Shown here: positions 52,101 through 61,477 of the stretch, in pieces
Layout of the letters: each line of letters begins with the position of its first letter
Numbering within the stretch: position 1 is the first letter of the stretch
Source of the DNA: Escarpia spicata
Lineage: Eukaryota > Annelida > Polychaeta > Sabellida > Siboglinidae
Direction: 5' to 3'
Assembly (NCBI GenBank): GCA_963995525.1
Contig: OZ023205.1
Span: forward strand, 51,536,738-51,600,737
DNA: 64,000 nt
Made by a program: the position numbers and the translations under genes
Notes under the pieces: model-generated
Told to the model about the DNA's origin: nothing
Database searches by the model: none
What the model saw: the letters and a program-made list of their open reading frames with translations, nothing else

Positions 52101-52437
52101 CTGATAATTAAAATGCAGTATAAAATAAATTAAAATTCAAGTCCTTCATCAATATATTTCCTGAACATGGAAGTCAACTCACAAACAGTCCACCCCAGAT
52201 GCCATCACCAATCACAGCGCCTGGGGACTGCTCCGCAATCGTGATGACGTTAAACACAATACACAGAAGACCGATGGTTATCTGCAGGACACCCAGGACA
52301 CAGGACGTCTTGTTCGCGTAGTTCGTCACAATCTTCGGTATCGGTCTATTGGCAACATAGCTCGGCACAATGGCAACACTCTGCATAGGTATAGCGGCTC
52401 CTCCAGAGGTCAGCATCGTAGTCGTCTGCATCATCAC
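40006..52437 (-). CDS. MS4A-like four-span membrane protein, six exons (host gene)
   Basis: Coding exons right to left: 52183-52437, 49069-49125, 42765-42869, 42071-42202, 41029-41310 (or only its 5' part) and 40006-40187. The product starts MMMQTTTMLTSGGAAIPMQS. TM1 is CVLGVLQITIGLLCIVFNVI; TM2 spans exons 1-2 (IWGGLF, FILTGAYGLIAGCYKTMRT); TM3 is IIVFMVLSIMAASAIALCML; TM4 is WVAILQLLLIGLALVEAMIA. LGxxQIxxG and GAYGxIAGxxK are the MS4A/CD20 family marks. The tail is Pro/Gln/Gly-rich, with a PPPY motif in exon 6 that could bind WW-domain ligases. The family acts in plasma or endosomal membranes as signalling or channel-associated proteins. The 12-kb span is intron filled with repeats. Confidence 0.8.
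41029..41310 (-). CDS. MS4A-like gene, exon 5 (cytoplasmic tail)
   Basis: Begins after GGCTCACTTCAG with VMQPVPVMMDAGGTQVMYTA and is rich in Pro, Gln and Gly to about DNNTG. It either splices near 41182 through a weak ACTG/GTCTGG donor to exon 6 or reads on to the stop at 41029. The last ~45 codons look repeat-derived. Confidence 0.6.
   Translation of the reverse strand: MMQPVPVMMDAGGTQVMYTAGPPSTYPQSGNMGQQQGLDNNTGLVPYPTVAPPGKLTKFKIYLSGPISTPTKCWHQRPTLFYNRWQHLLWKIS
42071..42202 (-). CDS. MS4A-like gene, exon 4
   Basis: 132 bp after CCCTTCTAG, encoding the fourth span and GCSSVCCGRRSQYGV. The donor GTA/GTACGT is the best in-phase choice. Reading on instead reaches a TGA shortly after. Confidence 0.7.
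42275..42640. repeat. Degenerate tandem repeat in intron 3
   Basis: Loose recurrence of ACTATACAGATTATACCAGT-type words about every 45-60 bp between exons 3 and 4. Function unknown. Confidence 0.5.
42765..42869 (-). CDS. MS4A-like gene, exon 3
   Basis: 105 bp between TTGATTTCAG and GTATGCGG. It encodes the third span and a loop ending FTPHGHHRK, phase 0 at both ends. Confidence 0.85.
44190..44620. repeat. Tandem duplication of an hAT-like terminal segment (about 210 bp x 2)
   Basis: The block from ATTGAGCAGTCAG through ACAGCGGTTCTT and CTCCAAGAAGTTAACTTGTA occurs twice in direct order, with ~90% identity. Confidence 0.85.
46020..46235 (+). mobile_element. LINE reverse transcriptase scrap (YADD region)
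   Basis: Plus-strand frames give LLFAIYLNDFEH-like sequence, then SHNYKGLDMAAGEI, then QMYVLLYADDTRMSQS, the YADD box of a LINE. Frameshifted. Confidence 0.65.
46579..47045. repeat. 161-bp tandem repeat, three copies
   Basis: Each copy has GCCCTTAGAATGATTCAATC, then AAATACAGATTTCTTGTG, and AAATTAGAGAAAAAGTTRCT (R = A or G). Single relatives occur at 43740-43920 and 46195-46230. The outer copies end with an ACGGCGGACGGCGGACAC block. Confidence 0.85.
47709..47900 (-). mobile_element. Pogo/Tigger-like MITE, copy 4 (inverted)
   Basis: Reads CGAACCTCACGGTATGGTCA at one end and GGTGAGGTTTCACGGTA at the other. The interior is the reverse complement of the 39112-39298 copy. Confidence 0.7.
47905..48810 (-). 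mobile_element. CR1-like LINE 3' end (minus strand), in intron 2
   Basis: The minus strand at 48400-48800 reads LQKRAVRIKTSSDYLAHSEP and RHQHATRAYTNVLIHRVNHE, the C-terminal tail of CR1-like ORF2. The 3' UTR runs to ~47905. It includes a 66-bp direct duplication (48110-48240, with AGTACGTACACTAGC). Confidence 0.7.
49069..49125 (-). CDS. MS4A-like gene, exon 2
   Basis: 57 bp between TTTTATTTGCAG and GTGAGTGA. It encodes FILTGAYGLIAGCYKTMRT, the second membrane span, phase 0 at both ends. Confidence 0.85.
49315..50803 (+). mobile_element. 5'-truncated LINE with reverse transcriptase (plus strand), in intron 1
   Basis: Frame 49315-49797 has NKSPGLDGITSEHMKWA, NNYRPICLSNVFTKIVEKIL and NQFGFKPKHGTEMCVFVLKE. 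After a stop and frameshift, 49857-50120 has GVKQGGMLSPFLFNLYMNDL and LMYADDIVLLAPSAKGC. The C-terminal part runs to ~50620 and the sequence ends in a (GATT)n-type tail at 50780-50803. The YADD box is intact, but the frame is broken twice. Confidence 0.85.
51350..51568 (-). other. 72-aa ORF in intron 1, possibly an exon of something else
   Basis: Starts MAEPDAAVWFCFKKLKFDTA and continues KEVTKFKLSDNINNVISRVC in a locally GC-richer, CpG-containing island. Composition is more protein-like than its surroundings, but I recognise no family. It could be a first exon of an overlapping gene or a processed scrap. Confidence 0.3.
52183..52437 (-). CDS. MS4A-like gene, exon 1
   Basis: 85 codons from ATG through TM1 to IWGGLF, ending at donor TTT/GTGAGTTG in phase 0. 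It is preceded by in-frame stops, so this is the first coding exon. Confidence 0.8.
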
Positions 52438-53429
52438 GTTCGATACTGCAGATTACAAACAATGTATGATAATATCATTAGGATTAATAAATTTACAGTA
52501 ATGATAATTAATAATAATACAATGTTTTTAAATATATATTCCAGGGTATATAATATGTGGGTTTATACATACATACACGTATTCTATTAGTTTCGATTAT
52601 TTGTCAAGGAAAATAAACATTGAAATGTAACATTATACGGTATGTATTTCTGCCAAAAACACAAAAGTGATTGGACATGACTTAGACAACTATTTTTGGC
52701 AGGATAGGCCTGTGCGACTTCATACCCGGTTCCCTTTGGTGGCTCAAAAATTAGAACTAAACTAGACAGTATGTTATAAGTAACAACTGAACTCAGTGTA
52801 AAAGAAATAAAGCACCCGTTGGATAATGCTATCATAATTGTAAAGTATAGCACGGGAACAATAAAAAAGTATGTAATGTCTTAAAAACTGATGTAGCATG
52901 ACTGTTTGTAAATTAAAACATAGTAAATTAAAACTATTACATCTATACATGTCCTAACATTTTATCTTCATTTACTGACACTTTGTCTACCCTCTGTGTA
53001 GATCTTCACATGTGGTAATCTTTCCTTTAGATTGCCTAAATAAGTTGTTCTCCTACTGACTCTAACGTATCTTTCATCCCAGGAAAGTACCTAGTAGTAG
53101 TAAGCCACCATAGAAATAACATAGACCAGTTAAGTAAAGGAGTTCCAACATATTTTTCTAAATGAGATAAGGTGATAACGTTTATTTAAGCTAAAGTCAT
53201 TAAGATCTTTAATTTTTAAATGTATATGACAAGGACAGGCCATGCACAAAAGCGACTAAATATTGACAATAAACCTGTCGTTTACTCTATTTTCAATCGC
53301 CATCTGTTTGTTTATTTGAGTTGTTGTTTATAAGCTATCTTGCTTTCTCAGTCTCAGCCACTGACCTCAATTGTAGCTGAAGTCAGTGACTTTCTCAGCC
53401 CAGGATCTGGGTCACTACTACAAGTCTAT
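52438..53429. other. Region upstream of the MS4A-like coding start, no gene seen
   Basis: Probably contains the promoter and 5' UTR exon(s) of the MS4A-like gene, but I cannot place them. A CAGTGGCT-type inverted pair lies near 53352-53390 (CAGCCACTGACCTCA and TGAAGTCAGTGAC). Confidence 0.4.
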
Positions 53430-53437
53430 CACTAAAG

Positions 53438-53714
53438 CAGCAGTTCTTAAACTTTTGGGACTGCAAACAAAATGTTGACCATTGGACTAGTATGACGACC
53501 CATGCCTTTAAAAAGTTAATTTGTAATAAATGTTAAATTAGACAACCATCAAATAAAATATAATGATCATAACAATAATCAATAATAAATTATAACATTC
53601 CTCAGATTTGTTTGATGAACACTCGTATATGATGTAGAAAGACGACATGACATCTCTTGCAAAGCAAAAATAATGTTGGGAAATTGGGTCACGAGTGGTA
53701 GTTAAGAACCACTG
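53438..53714. mobile_element. hAT-like MITE, 277 bp
   Basis: Ends CAGCAGTTCTTAAAC and GTTAAGAACCACTG are inverted repeats. The flanking eight bases CACTAAAG and AACTAAAG match in seven positions, an hAT-type 8-bp duplication. The interior (ACGACCCATGCCT, TAATTTGTAATAAATG) is kin to 44252-44400. Confidence 0.8.
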
Positions 53715-53769
53715 AACTAAAGGATTATCTCAGAAAGTCTATGTCTCATATCAAATTAATTTACTTTCA

Positions 53770-53785
53770 TTTATATATATATATA

Positions 53786-53822
<37 letters not shown>

Positions 53823-53828
53823 TATATT
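53770..53828. repeat. (TA)n microsatellite
   Basis: About 58 bp of TATATA with one ATGTA interruption. Confidence 0.95.
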
Positions 53829-54597
53829 ATGTTAGTTCAAAATGTAATATTGATGTCTGATGACGCCAGAAGAAACCTGCCTGCATCCAGACCTGCCTAC
53901 CCCAAAATCTTCCCATTTACACTGATTTTCAGGAATATAGGCTTGCTGTCAGTAATAGTTCAGAACCGTGTCAGATATTGTCACGAAAAGAACACCACTG
54001 TCAGTAATACTTTAATACTGTGACTATGACGATAGTTGCACCCAAAACATAATTGTCTTTAATAAACTATGAGATGTTTTGAAGCGTTCAGTTAACAAGG
54101 TAAGGTAGATGTTCATGACCAGCATTGATGGAAATCAAACGTGAAGAAGTGTAACTCTAATGTAAATGAATCTATACACATTGTAATTCTGATTTTATGT
54201 AAATTTCAAAAACAGCATGCTGACTACAAAAATTTGACAAATTATAACAATACATCACGTCATTGACATTGTTTATCTGTGGTGTCATTAGGATTAATAT
54301 TAGTAGCCGGTATACCTAGGGCCAGGCTATAGACTATACAGTATAGTAGCTTGACTAGATCAAAGACAAAGTCATGCCGGAGGACAGCAAAACCATTACG
54401 AATTTACGTTACGCTAGTCATCGACATCGTCTAGACTCTAGTCTACTCAACTCTAGTATATAAGCCTATCCCTGTATTATAGGTTGTAAATGATATACTA
54501 AACTCAATAAATACACTAACTTATGTCTTAGTCTTAGTACAGTCAGTTGGCCTAACACTACAAGTACAACACCCACTACTCTGTCACTAGTACTAGT
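53829..54597. other. Intergenic DNA, no gene seen
   Basis: No recognisable coding sequence or repeat. Confidence 0.5.
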
Positions 54598-54835
54598 CTA
54601 ACCCTCATAAAATGACTTGATGAGTACATTCGAGAGAAAGCTAAACAGCTCATTCTTGTTACTGTTGACACGTAGGAAGTTATTCCAGTTTTCCGGTATG
54701 GGTGCTGCACCCATAACGCGTCTATGCACCCCCTGACCATGTTTTGTTCTGGTTATTCCTTTCAAAGAATCCGCTATGTAACTGTCCCACGCCAGATCCA
54801 AGCGTGATGCATTTTGATGTTGGGCAGAAACATAT
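54598..54835 (-). pseudogene. Conserved invertebrate protein of unknown function, C-terminal piece (left of LTR element B)
   Basis: The minus frame reads SAQHQNASRLDLAWDSYIAD, then SLKGITRTKHGQGVHRRV and PENWNNFLRVNSNKNELFSF. It continues in frame from the piece ending at 58047 when element B and one copy of its CATAT duplication are removed. It stops at 54598 (FYEG-stop), earlier than I expect for this family. Confidence 0.7.
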
Positions 54836-55045
54836 TGTGATAGTATCGCCATCTGGCGTATTAAGTTCCACCAGTTACGGTTAAATAGTTCATCACATGG
54901 CATTGTTCTAGAAAGATCTGTTAGACGGGATGCGGAACTAACTTCCGCCCAGATGCACCACGATGTTGACTGAGTTAATTAAACAGTTATGTTACAATAC
55001 ACGTTGTCAGATTATTATAGAGTACTGTAGAGTACCATTCCACGG
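54836..55045 (+). repeat. 5' LTR of element B
   Basis: Starts TGTGATAGTATCGCCATCTG and ends ACCATTCCACGG. Confidence 0.88.
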
Positions 55046-55209
55046 TGGCAACCGGCAACGAACCCTATAGATACAAACTGACGCCAAGCGGCACTCTTTC
55101 GTCGGAGATCGACCGAGAAATGAGACTTTGAACGACAACGACGCACGTCTGAGTCTGAGTCTGAATCAATGCTGTCAGTGAACTAAGTGAATTTTCTTAC
55201 ATTTCGATT

Positions 55210-55942
55210 ATGGGAGACCTTTCAGGCATTGAACCTCCGCGCATGAACTGGTCGGCAGTAGATTTGCCAAATGCTTACTATGAGTTTCGTCAGTATTGCG
55301 AGTTGATATTCAGTGGCCATCTAGCAAAGAAAGATGAGGCCACACGGGTGTTATTATGGGTCGGCCAGGAAGGCCTACGCATGTATAATACGTGGAATAT
55401 CTCGGAAGATAACAAAGGGAAGCTAGATGTGTTGTGGAATGGCTTCAAAAACACTATTGAGCCTAAAACAAACTTCCGACTAAATCGCTTCCACCTCCAG
55501 AAATATAGGCAAGCGACAGGCGAGAGCATAGACGAATTTATGACGCGGTGCAAGCTGCAGGTAAAAAAGTGTCAACGAGCGGCTGATAGAGCAGTTGATC
55601 GTGGGCGTCAGACACCCGAAGGTACAGGAGAAGCTGTTGGGGCGCGATGCGGCCTTGACCTTCGATAGTGCGATGGACACCGCGAGGACTTATGAGGCGA
55701 AGGTGGCGAACATGCAGATGTTCAATGACGGGGCGACTGTCCACCACGTCCGCCAGCAGCGCCACCTACGACAACAGCAACACTCAGACAGCCGTCAGAC
55801 GTCAGCCGGCAAGTATTGGGGGAGGAGACACCCCACCGGTCGTGACAGCTGCCCAGCTTACGGCAGCAAGTGTTTGGCGTGCGGCCGAGCCAATCACTGG
55901 AAGGCGGTCTGCACGGCCAACTTCCAGATTCCACGGTATTGA
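55210..55942 (+). pseudogene. Gag of element B, frameshifted, with zinc knuckle
   Basis: The first part (55210 to ~55590) reads MGDLSGIEPPRMNWSAVDLP, LIFSGHLAKKDEATRVLLWV and FDEFMTRC-like IDEFMTRCKLQVKKCQ. A frameshift near 55590 moves it to frame 55595-55942 with VRHPKVQEKLLGRDAALTFD and the knuckle-like CPAYGSKCLACGRANHWKAV. Confidence 0.8.
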
Positions 55943-57607
55943 CCGCGTACAACGGCGAGCGCATCCCGCAACACGGGACGATGACACTGCGATGTGCGCA
56001 CAACCAGAAGAGCTGCAAGGTGGAGTTTTATGTCGCCGACACGCCTGGCCCAGTCATCATGGGGCTGCCATCGTGTCGATCGCTGGAACTCGTGACGATG
56101 CACTGCGAGGTCACTCGTAAATCACCCGATGACTTCATCAGATCGAAGGAAGACCTGCTGAGAAGTTACCCGGACCGATTCCAGGGAATTGGAAAGTTCA
56201 GCGGTGAGTTCCACATCACTCTTGATCCCAGGCTCAGTGACATTTTCGAAGCTAGATACACGACATGGATACTGGTCGGTACAGTTGCATGAAGAGTCGA
56301 GGCGTCTCACGACCTTCAACAGCCCCTTCGGCCGGTCCTGCTTCAAGAGGTTGCCGTTCGGACTCAACTTGAGCCAGGACGTATTCCAAGAACGGATGGA
56401 CTACATCCTCGAGCAATGCCCTGGGACGATCGGCATCGCCGATGACGTCGGCGTCTTCGGGAAGACAGCAGAGGAACACGATGAGAACCTGCACACCTGA
56501 TGAGAACGGCTAGACAGCACGGGTTAGTCTTCAACCTGGCAAAGTGCGAGATAAAGCGGCCGAGTATGAGGTTCTTTGGACTGGTGTTCGACGCACGAGG
56601 TGTCCACCCAGACCCAGACAGGATCTCCGACATCCAAGGGATGAAGACACCAGGGAACGTCACACAGCTACAAGAGTTCCTCGGCATCGCGACCTATATG
56701 TCACCGTTCACACCCCAACTTGTCCAAGCACACAGCACCACTCTGCGACCTGGTGAAGAAAGACGCAGACTTTGTGTGGACGCAGTCACACAACGCGACC
56801 TTCGAGAAAACGAAGAAGCTAATCTGTCGTCAGATCACCCTCCGCTACTTCGACCCGGACGCAGAGAGCGTGATTTAAGTCGACGCTTCGAGCCGAGGGT
56901 TGGGTGCAGTCCTCTTACAAGGAGGAAAGCCGACTGCGTTCGCGAGTAAGTCGCTCAGCGTCATCAGCGACAACGGCCCGCAGTACAGCTGTAACGAGTA
57001 CCGCCAGTTCGCCAGGGAATGGGCATTCAACCATATCACATCAAGCCCCCACTTCCCCCAATCGAACGGGTTCGCGGAGAAACAGATCCAAACGGTGAAG
57101 CGGACGTTGAAGAAGGCCGAGGTGACACGACTCGACAAGGCGATGGCACTGCAGCGACTGCTTGAGCGACAACAAGACCAGAAGCTCTATCACGAGTCGC
57201 GAGGTACACGCCAGCTGGCAGACCTAAGACCAGAGCAGCATGTACCAGTTCGCGACCACGTCACTGGCTCCTGGCAGCCAACCATCATCAAAGTGATGCG
57301 TAACGAACCGAGATCATACGACGTACTACTCCCCAACGGGGCCACTGTGAGACGAAACCGACGCCACATTCGCACGACAAGTGAGCGTTACTACTTCTTG
57401 AGCGATCACGAGGACGGACCAGCGGTCGATCAACCCATCCGTCAAGACCCCGTACCGGAAGAGAGTGCGGACGCCACACCCGAGGTCGTCCCACCAGCAC
57501 CAGCACCACCCCCGAGACCGGAGAGGCGCGTCTCGTTCGCGCCAGAACCCGTCTACCGGACGAGGTCGGGGAGAAGTGTGCGATCACCCCGTAGGCTTGA
57601 GCTCTAG
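55943..57607 (+). pseudogene. Pol of element B: protease end, RT, RNase H/integrase fusion
   Basis: The protease tail is CKVEFYVADTPGPVIMGLPS. RT begins FSGEFHITLDP, loses a segment near 56240-56260, and resumes FSKLDTRHGYWSVQLHEE, LPFGLNLSQDVFQERMD and IADDVGVFGKT (catalytic box IADD). RNase H survives as GAVLLQGGKPTAFASKSLS and is fused directly to integrase VISDNGPQYSCNEYRQFARE, with everything between deleted. The C-terminus is Pro-rich and ends at 57607. Frameshifts lie near 56300, 56510 and 56750. Confidence 0.85.
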
Positions 57608-57823
57608 ATATTCTTAAACGTTTCATAGAGACAGTTACGCAGTTATAATATTTAGACACTCGCACACATTTACTTGGAAATGCGCGCACATGTAGATTGA
57701 CACGTTGCCACGAGACATCACGTCTTCTTTGGACATTTTATTTCTTACTCAGCAGTTAGCTTTGTAGATAATTTGTATTCATAGTACTATCGTTAGACGT
57801 CACTTCATTGAAAGAAGGGGGAT

Positions 57824-58046
57824 GTGATAATATCGCCATCTGGCGTATTAAGTTCCACCAGTTACGGTTACATAGTTCATCACTATACTTGTATAGATGG
57901 CATGGCATTGTTCTAGAAAGATCTGTTAGCCGGGATGCGGAACTCACTTCCGCCCAGATGCACCACGATGTTGACTGAGTTAAACAGTTACGTTACAATA
58001 CACGTTGTCGGGTTATTATAGAGTACAGTAGAGTACCATTCCAGGG
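57824..58046 (+). repeat. 3' LTR of element B
   Basis: Same start as the 5' LTR, with an extra segment around 57880-57897 and point differences. Confidence 0.88.
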
Positions 58047-59390
58047 CATATTCTTCAAACGTGTTGGCTGTGCCTGCCTTCAACATCTGGACGATTGCTG
58101 CTCCATCAAGAACAACAGCGGTAGCAGCAGGTGGCTCAGACCGTGGCGCAGACAGTTCTTCTAGGCATGTCAGAAGGTCACTCTTGGTGCCGAGGCGTAG
58201 TCGTCCCGCATCAGACAGCGCAGGAGGACATGCTTGATTCTCGTGCCGAAAGAATTCATCTAAGTTGCCATCCATCGTCTGACAACCAATGTACAACCTT
58301 GAGAACAGTTCAACATCTCTCTTCGTCGAGGTGAGCTGTTGTTTCCCTTTGTTCGCGATTTTGGATGTGGAGATGCTGAACAACGGTAGCCTGTTGCGAC
58401 GCTTAGCATCATATGGTGACTTGGTCCTGTCGATGAGGCATCCTTCCGTGAAAACATCGAATTACTTACTTGGTCTTTGCCAATCTTCTCCAGATTATAT
58501 ACCGTCTCAACTATGGCCCGATCTGCGATCTCCTTTCCGTCAAGGACAAGCAAGTCCTTGCTTTCTTCTACAAACGGATTACCAAGCTCCTCGATCACGC
58601 TAACGAGTGAGCAAACATCTTTCGCAAATGCTATCTGTACACTCGGCGTTTGGTCATGGTGACGCGGCTCCACTCGTTTCCCCCAGTATTGACGGGATTC
58701 TTCAAATTCTGCTATGATTCTTGCGACTTCTGGACCTCCAACCATCCATCGATGAAGGGCCCCCGAGTTGTCTGTCAAACCAACTGTTCCGCCATCTCCA
58801 TTGATGGATTCTTCATTGTGTTCCGGGGCTTAGTCAATCGGAATACTTGAGAACACGCGCAAAATCCTCTGCACAATTAAATGCCCACCGTTGAATTATG
58901 CGGCAACTTGTGGGTGCTTGTCGACAGCTCGGCCATATCTCCGAGATGGACTGAGATCCAGCGGGCATAGTTGGTTCTGTCTAAAGCGTCGAACCATGGG
59001 ACAAGTTTTGTCAGAGCATCTAGATACACAGAGAAGTTGGCCTCTCGCAGCGAACGCACGTAGACAAGAATGGACAATTCCAGATCCATCACTGTTGCCC
59101 AGTACTGAAACTGACGATTGTTCTGTCTTTGTTCATCACACCAGTCTTCAAATCGCAACAAAGACATCTCATTGTCTCTACTTGTGAGTTTGTAGTAGTC
59201 ATAGGCACGATGCTGAAGAATGTACAAAGCGGCTGCAGTGATTTGGTGGGCTCGTCTTGTGCGTGTAACGTGTGATGCATGCCAGAAGGAATCAGCAGTA
59301 CCGGCTGATGCAATGTCTGCCTGTACCAATTGTAACTTCCAACAATTAAAATGCGTGCTGTTCCAAAACAACAACAGTTTGCCATACTGT
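58047..59390 (-). pseudogene. Conserved invertebrate protein of unknown function, N-terminal and middle pieces (right of element B)
   Basis: Minus-strand pieces in order: 59374-58877 (AGTADSFWHASHVTRTRRAH, LQHRAYDYYKL, ELSILVYVRSLREANFSVYL, TNYARWISVHLGDMAEL); after a frameshift near 58900, GGTVGLTDNSGALHRWMVGG (58778-58260) ahead of FEESRQYWG; and 58383-58047 (TKRDVELFSRLYIGCQTMDG, GTKSDLLTCLEELSAP, VVLDGAAIVQMLKAGTANTF). At least two frameshifts and an in-frame TAA near 58829 break it. I recall the pattern from uncharacterised proteins repeated in cnidarian and mollusc genomes, possibly themselves part of a mobile element. Function unknown. Confidence 0.65.
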
Positions 59391-59480
59391 TTGTTTACTC
59401 GTTATGTAATTTACTAGTTATGTAATATACATTACATAACTAATAACAGTAATTTATTTACAAAAAATTAAATGTCATTA
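59391..59480. other. Short spacer with ATTACATAACTA inverted words
   Basis: TTATGTAATTTACTAGTTATGTAA and ATTACATAACTAATAA words form a small AT-rich inverted repeat (about 59402-59446). It may be a MITE end. Confidence 0.35.
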
Positions 59481-59486
59481 TACGTC

Positions 59487-59950
59487 AGTCATTTTGAATT
59501 TCGAAATGGCGGCCTATACGATTATAATTTCAGATGACCCAATATCTGAAAATGATCCATGCATACTAGTCTATATATACACCAAATTTCATGTTGTTAT
59601 CACCTATTATACAATCGTTATTGTATTTAAACTGAATTATATGTAGGCCATTTTTAATTTCAAAATGGCGGCCTATACGAGTATATTTTCAGATGGCCCA
59701 ATATCTGAAAATTATCCATGCATAATAATCTACATATTCACAAAGTTTCATGTTGTTATGACCTATTACACAGTCGTTATGGTATTTAAACTGCATTATA
59801 TGTCAGCCATTTTGAATTTCAAAATGGCGGCCTATACGGGTATAATTTCAGATGGCCCAATATCTGAAAATGTCCCACACATATTAGTCTACACATTCAC
59901 CACGTTTCATGCTTTTATCACATATTGCACAATCGTTATGGTATTCTAAA
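59487..59950. repeat. 159-bp tandem repeat, three copies, each with AAATGGCGGCC
   Basis: Units begin TTTTGAATTTCRAAATGGCG (R = A or G) at about 59491, 59650 and 59809 and share CAGATGRCCCAATATCTGAA. The ATGGCGGCC core resembles the YY1 consensus AAGATGGCGGC. The hydrophobic ORF over it (59665-59949) is an artefact. Confidence 0.88.
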
Positions 59951-60119
59951 CTATGCCGCTCCACTACAACGAAAGAATCCGTAATATTTTCATCCCTGGC
60001 CGTAATACCGTAATTTGAGGTGTATTTCTGGAATGATTCCGGACAACCCGGAATGGTAGGCAGGTCTGCTGCATCATGATCTGACGCACACACAACCAAA
60101 CGAAAATAAATAAATTTGA

Positions 60120-60600
60120 TATGGGACACAGACTTTCTGAGATAACCCTAAACAAGGGAGTCTTTATGGCAAGAGCAATGTTTTGCTTAGAAAATTATAT
60201 TTTTGTTCTAAGCAACTTAAACATAAGTTATTCTCTTGCTATTGTAATAGTGTGTATTTGTGCTCATTACGGAGTGATATAGAAAGTTGTCATTTCAGTC
60301 TTGAGATGCAATGCAAGTATCATGTTTGCTATTGCATTTACAGTTTACAATGAGCAGCTTATCTATTTCCACCAACTTAATTGTACAGTGCTCTCTTAAC
60401 AGTTCATATATACCACTTCTGCATTACACATAACATGGGTAGGTGCATTATATAATATTTTATAGGTGTGCTTATAACTCATTATTGGATATTCATTTTA
60501 TAATTATACATTTATTTAATTACTTTATTATGGAGTACTGTATACTATTTTGTAACTTTATGTCTGAAATAAATGTTTATTATGATTATATTATATATAT
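60120..60600 (+). mobile_element. LINE 3' fragment, same family as 49315-50803
   Basis: AACAAGGGAGTCTTTATGGC, then AAAATTATATTTTTGTTCTA, parallels 50310-50390 of the other copy. It ends in CTGAAATAAATGTTTATTATG followed by a (TA)n tail at 60590-60672. Confidence 0.7.
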
Positions 60601-60631
60601 ATATATAATTATATATATAATAATATATACA

Positions 60632-60672
<41 letters not shown>
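60590..60672. repeat. (TA)n microsatellite, LINE tail
   Basis: TATATA runs with AATTA interruptions, directly after the LINE 3' end. Confidence 0.9.
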
Positions 60673-60674
<2 letters not shown>

Positions 60675-61475
60675 TTTATATCACATCAACGTTTACAAAC
60701 TTTCATGTGAGTGGAGTGGGGGCGGGGGTGATCCAGATGATATGAATTTCGTCTGATATCAGACATCGTCGTCGACGTTCTGAGATGATCCCTAAGCTAC
60801 ATGCCCTGCCCTTGGACCTCGCACCAAGACGCCGCTGAATCACTTGTTTACTAGAAATGTATATAACAAATTGTCGTCTGGACAGGTCGGGTGGCTGATG
60901 CTTCGCTAGCCTAGCCCCTAGCCTCGGCCTAGCCCGGGCCTAGGGAAAGTAGGCTTGACGGCCTGGCTACATTATCATTTCTCACGTAGCATTCATTGAT
61001 TCAAATAATTCGCGGTATCGCTCTGATCAGGTCACAATAATTCGCTTCTCATACAAAGCTGACAACTTACACAATGCAGCAAATTGAGAGATGAAAGATG
61101 CCTTTCTGCGACTCTGCTAAGCCTGGCCTACATCCGGAATCTGCTGGAGGACGGACTAGTAATACGTCACCGCCTGAGACGCTAAAAAAGTATTTTAGTT
61201 TCCGCCTACCATGTGGCGCCACTATTACATGGGATTCCCGCGTGTATGTCAATGGTTGAGTGTCACGCTAGGATTGGTGTCGAACAAAATACAACACGTT
61301 AGTAGGAGGTGGCGCTGCATTATGCGAGCGGCAAATCCCCCAAAATTGCTTTATTTTAGGAGTTTAAATGCCCCCCTGCACACATCCAAATGGTATATAA
61401 TTTGAAAGTCCTACATCTCCACGTCCCAACGAGGCCTGTCGTAGAGCTGCCAAGTGGTGCAGCTAGTAAGCGTGA
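60673..61475. other. Intergenic DNA with a GC-rich patch, no gene seen
   Basis: A short CTAGCC/TAGGCC-rich cluster lies at 60900-60965 (CTAGCCCCTAGCCTCGGCCT). No ORF with family resemblance. Confidence 0.45.
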
Positions 61476-61477
61476 AT

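Larger units (their letters stand above)
54836..58046 (+). mobile_element. Ty3-type LTR retrotransposon B, older and internally deleted
   Basis: Direct LTRs at 54836-55045 and 57824-58046 start TGTGATA. The target duplication CATAT lies at 54831-54835 and 58047-58051. A TGGCAACCGGC primer-site-like sequence follows the 5' LTR directly. A purine tract AAAGAAGGGGGA precedes the 3' LTR. Gag, protease, RT and fused RNase H/integrase relics are present in shifting frames. LTRs differ at several positions plus an 18-bp insertion (ATACTTGTATAGATGG region), so it is older than element A. Confidence 0.92.

Noticed and set aside
59665..59949. 94-aa hydrophobic plus ORF
   Set aside because: Lies across the 159-bp tandem repeat and is itself a two-fold repeat; no start context or family.
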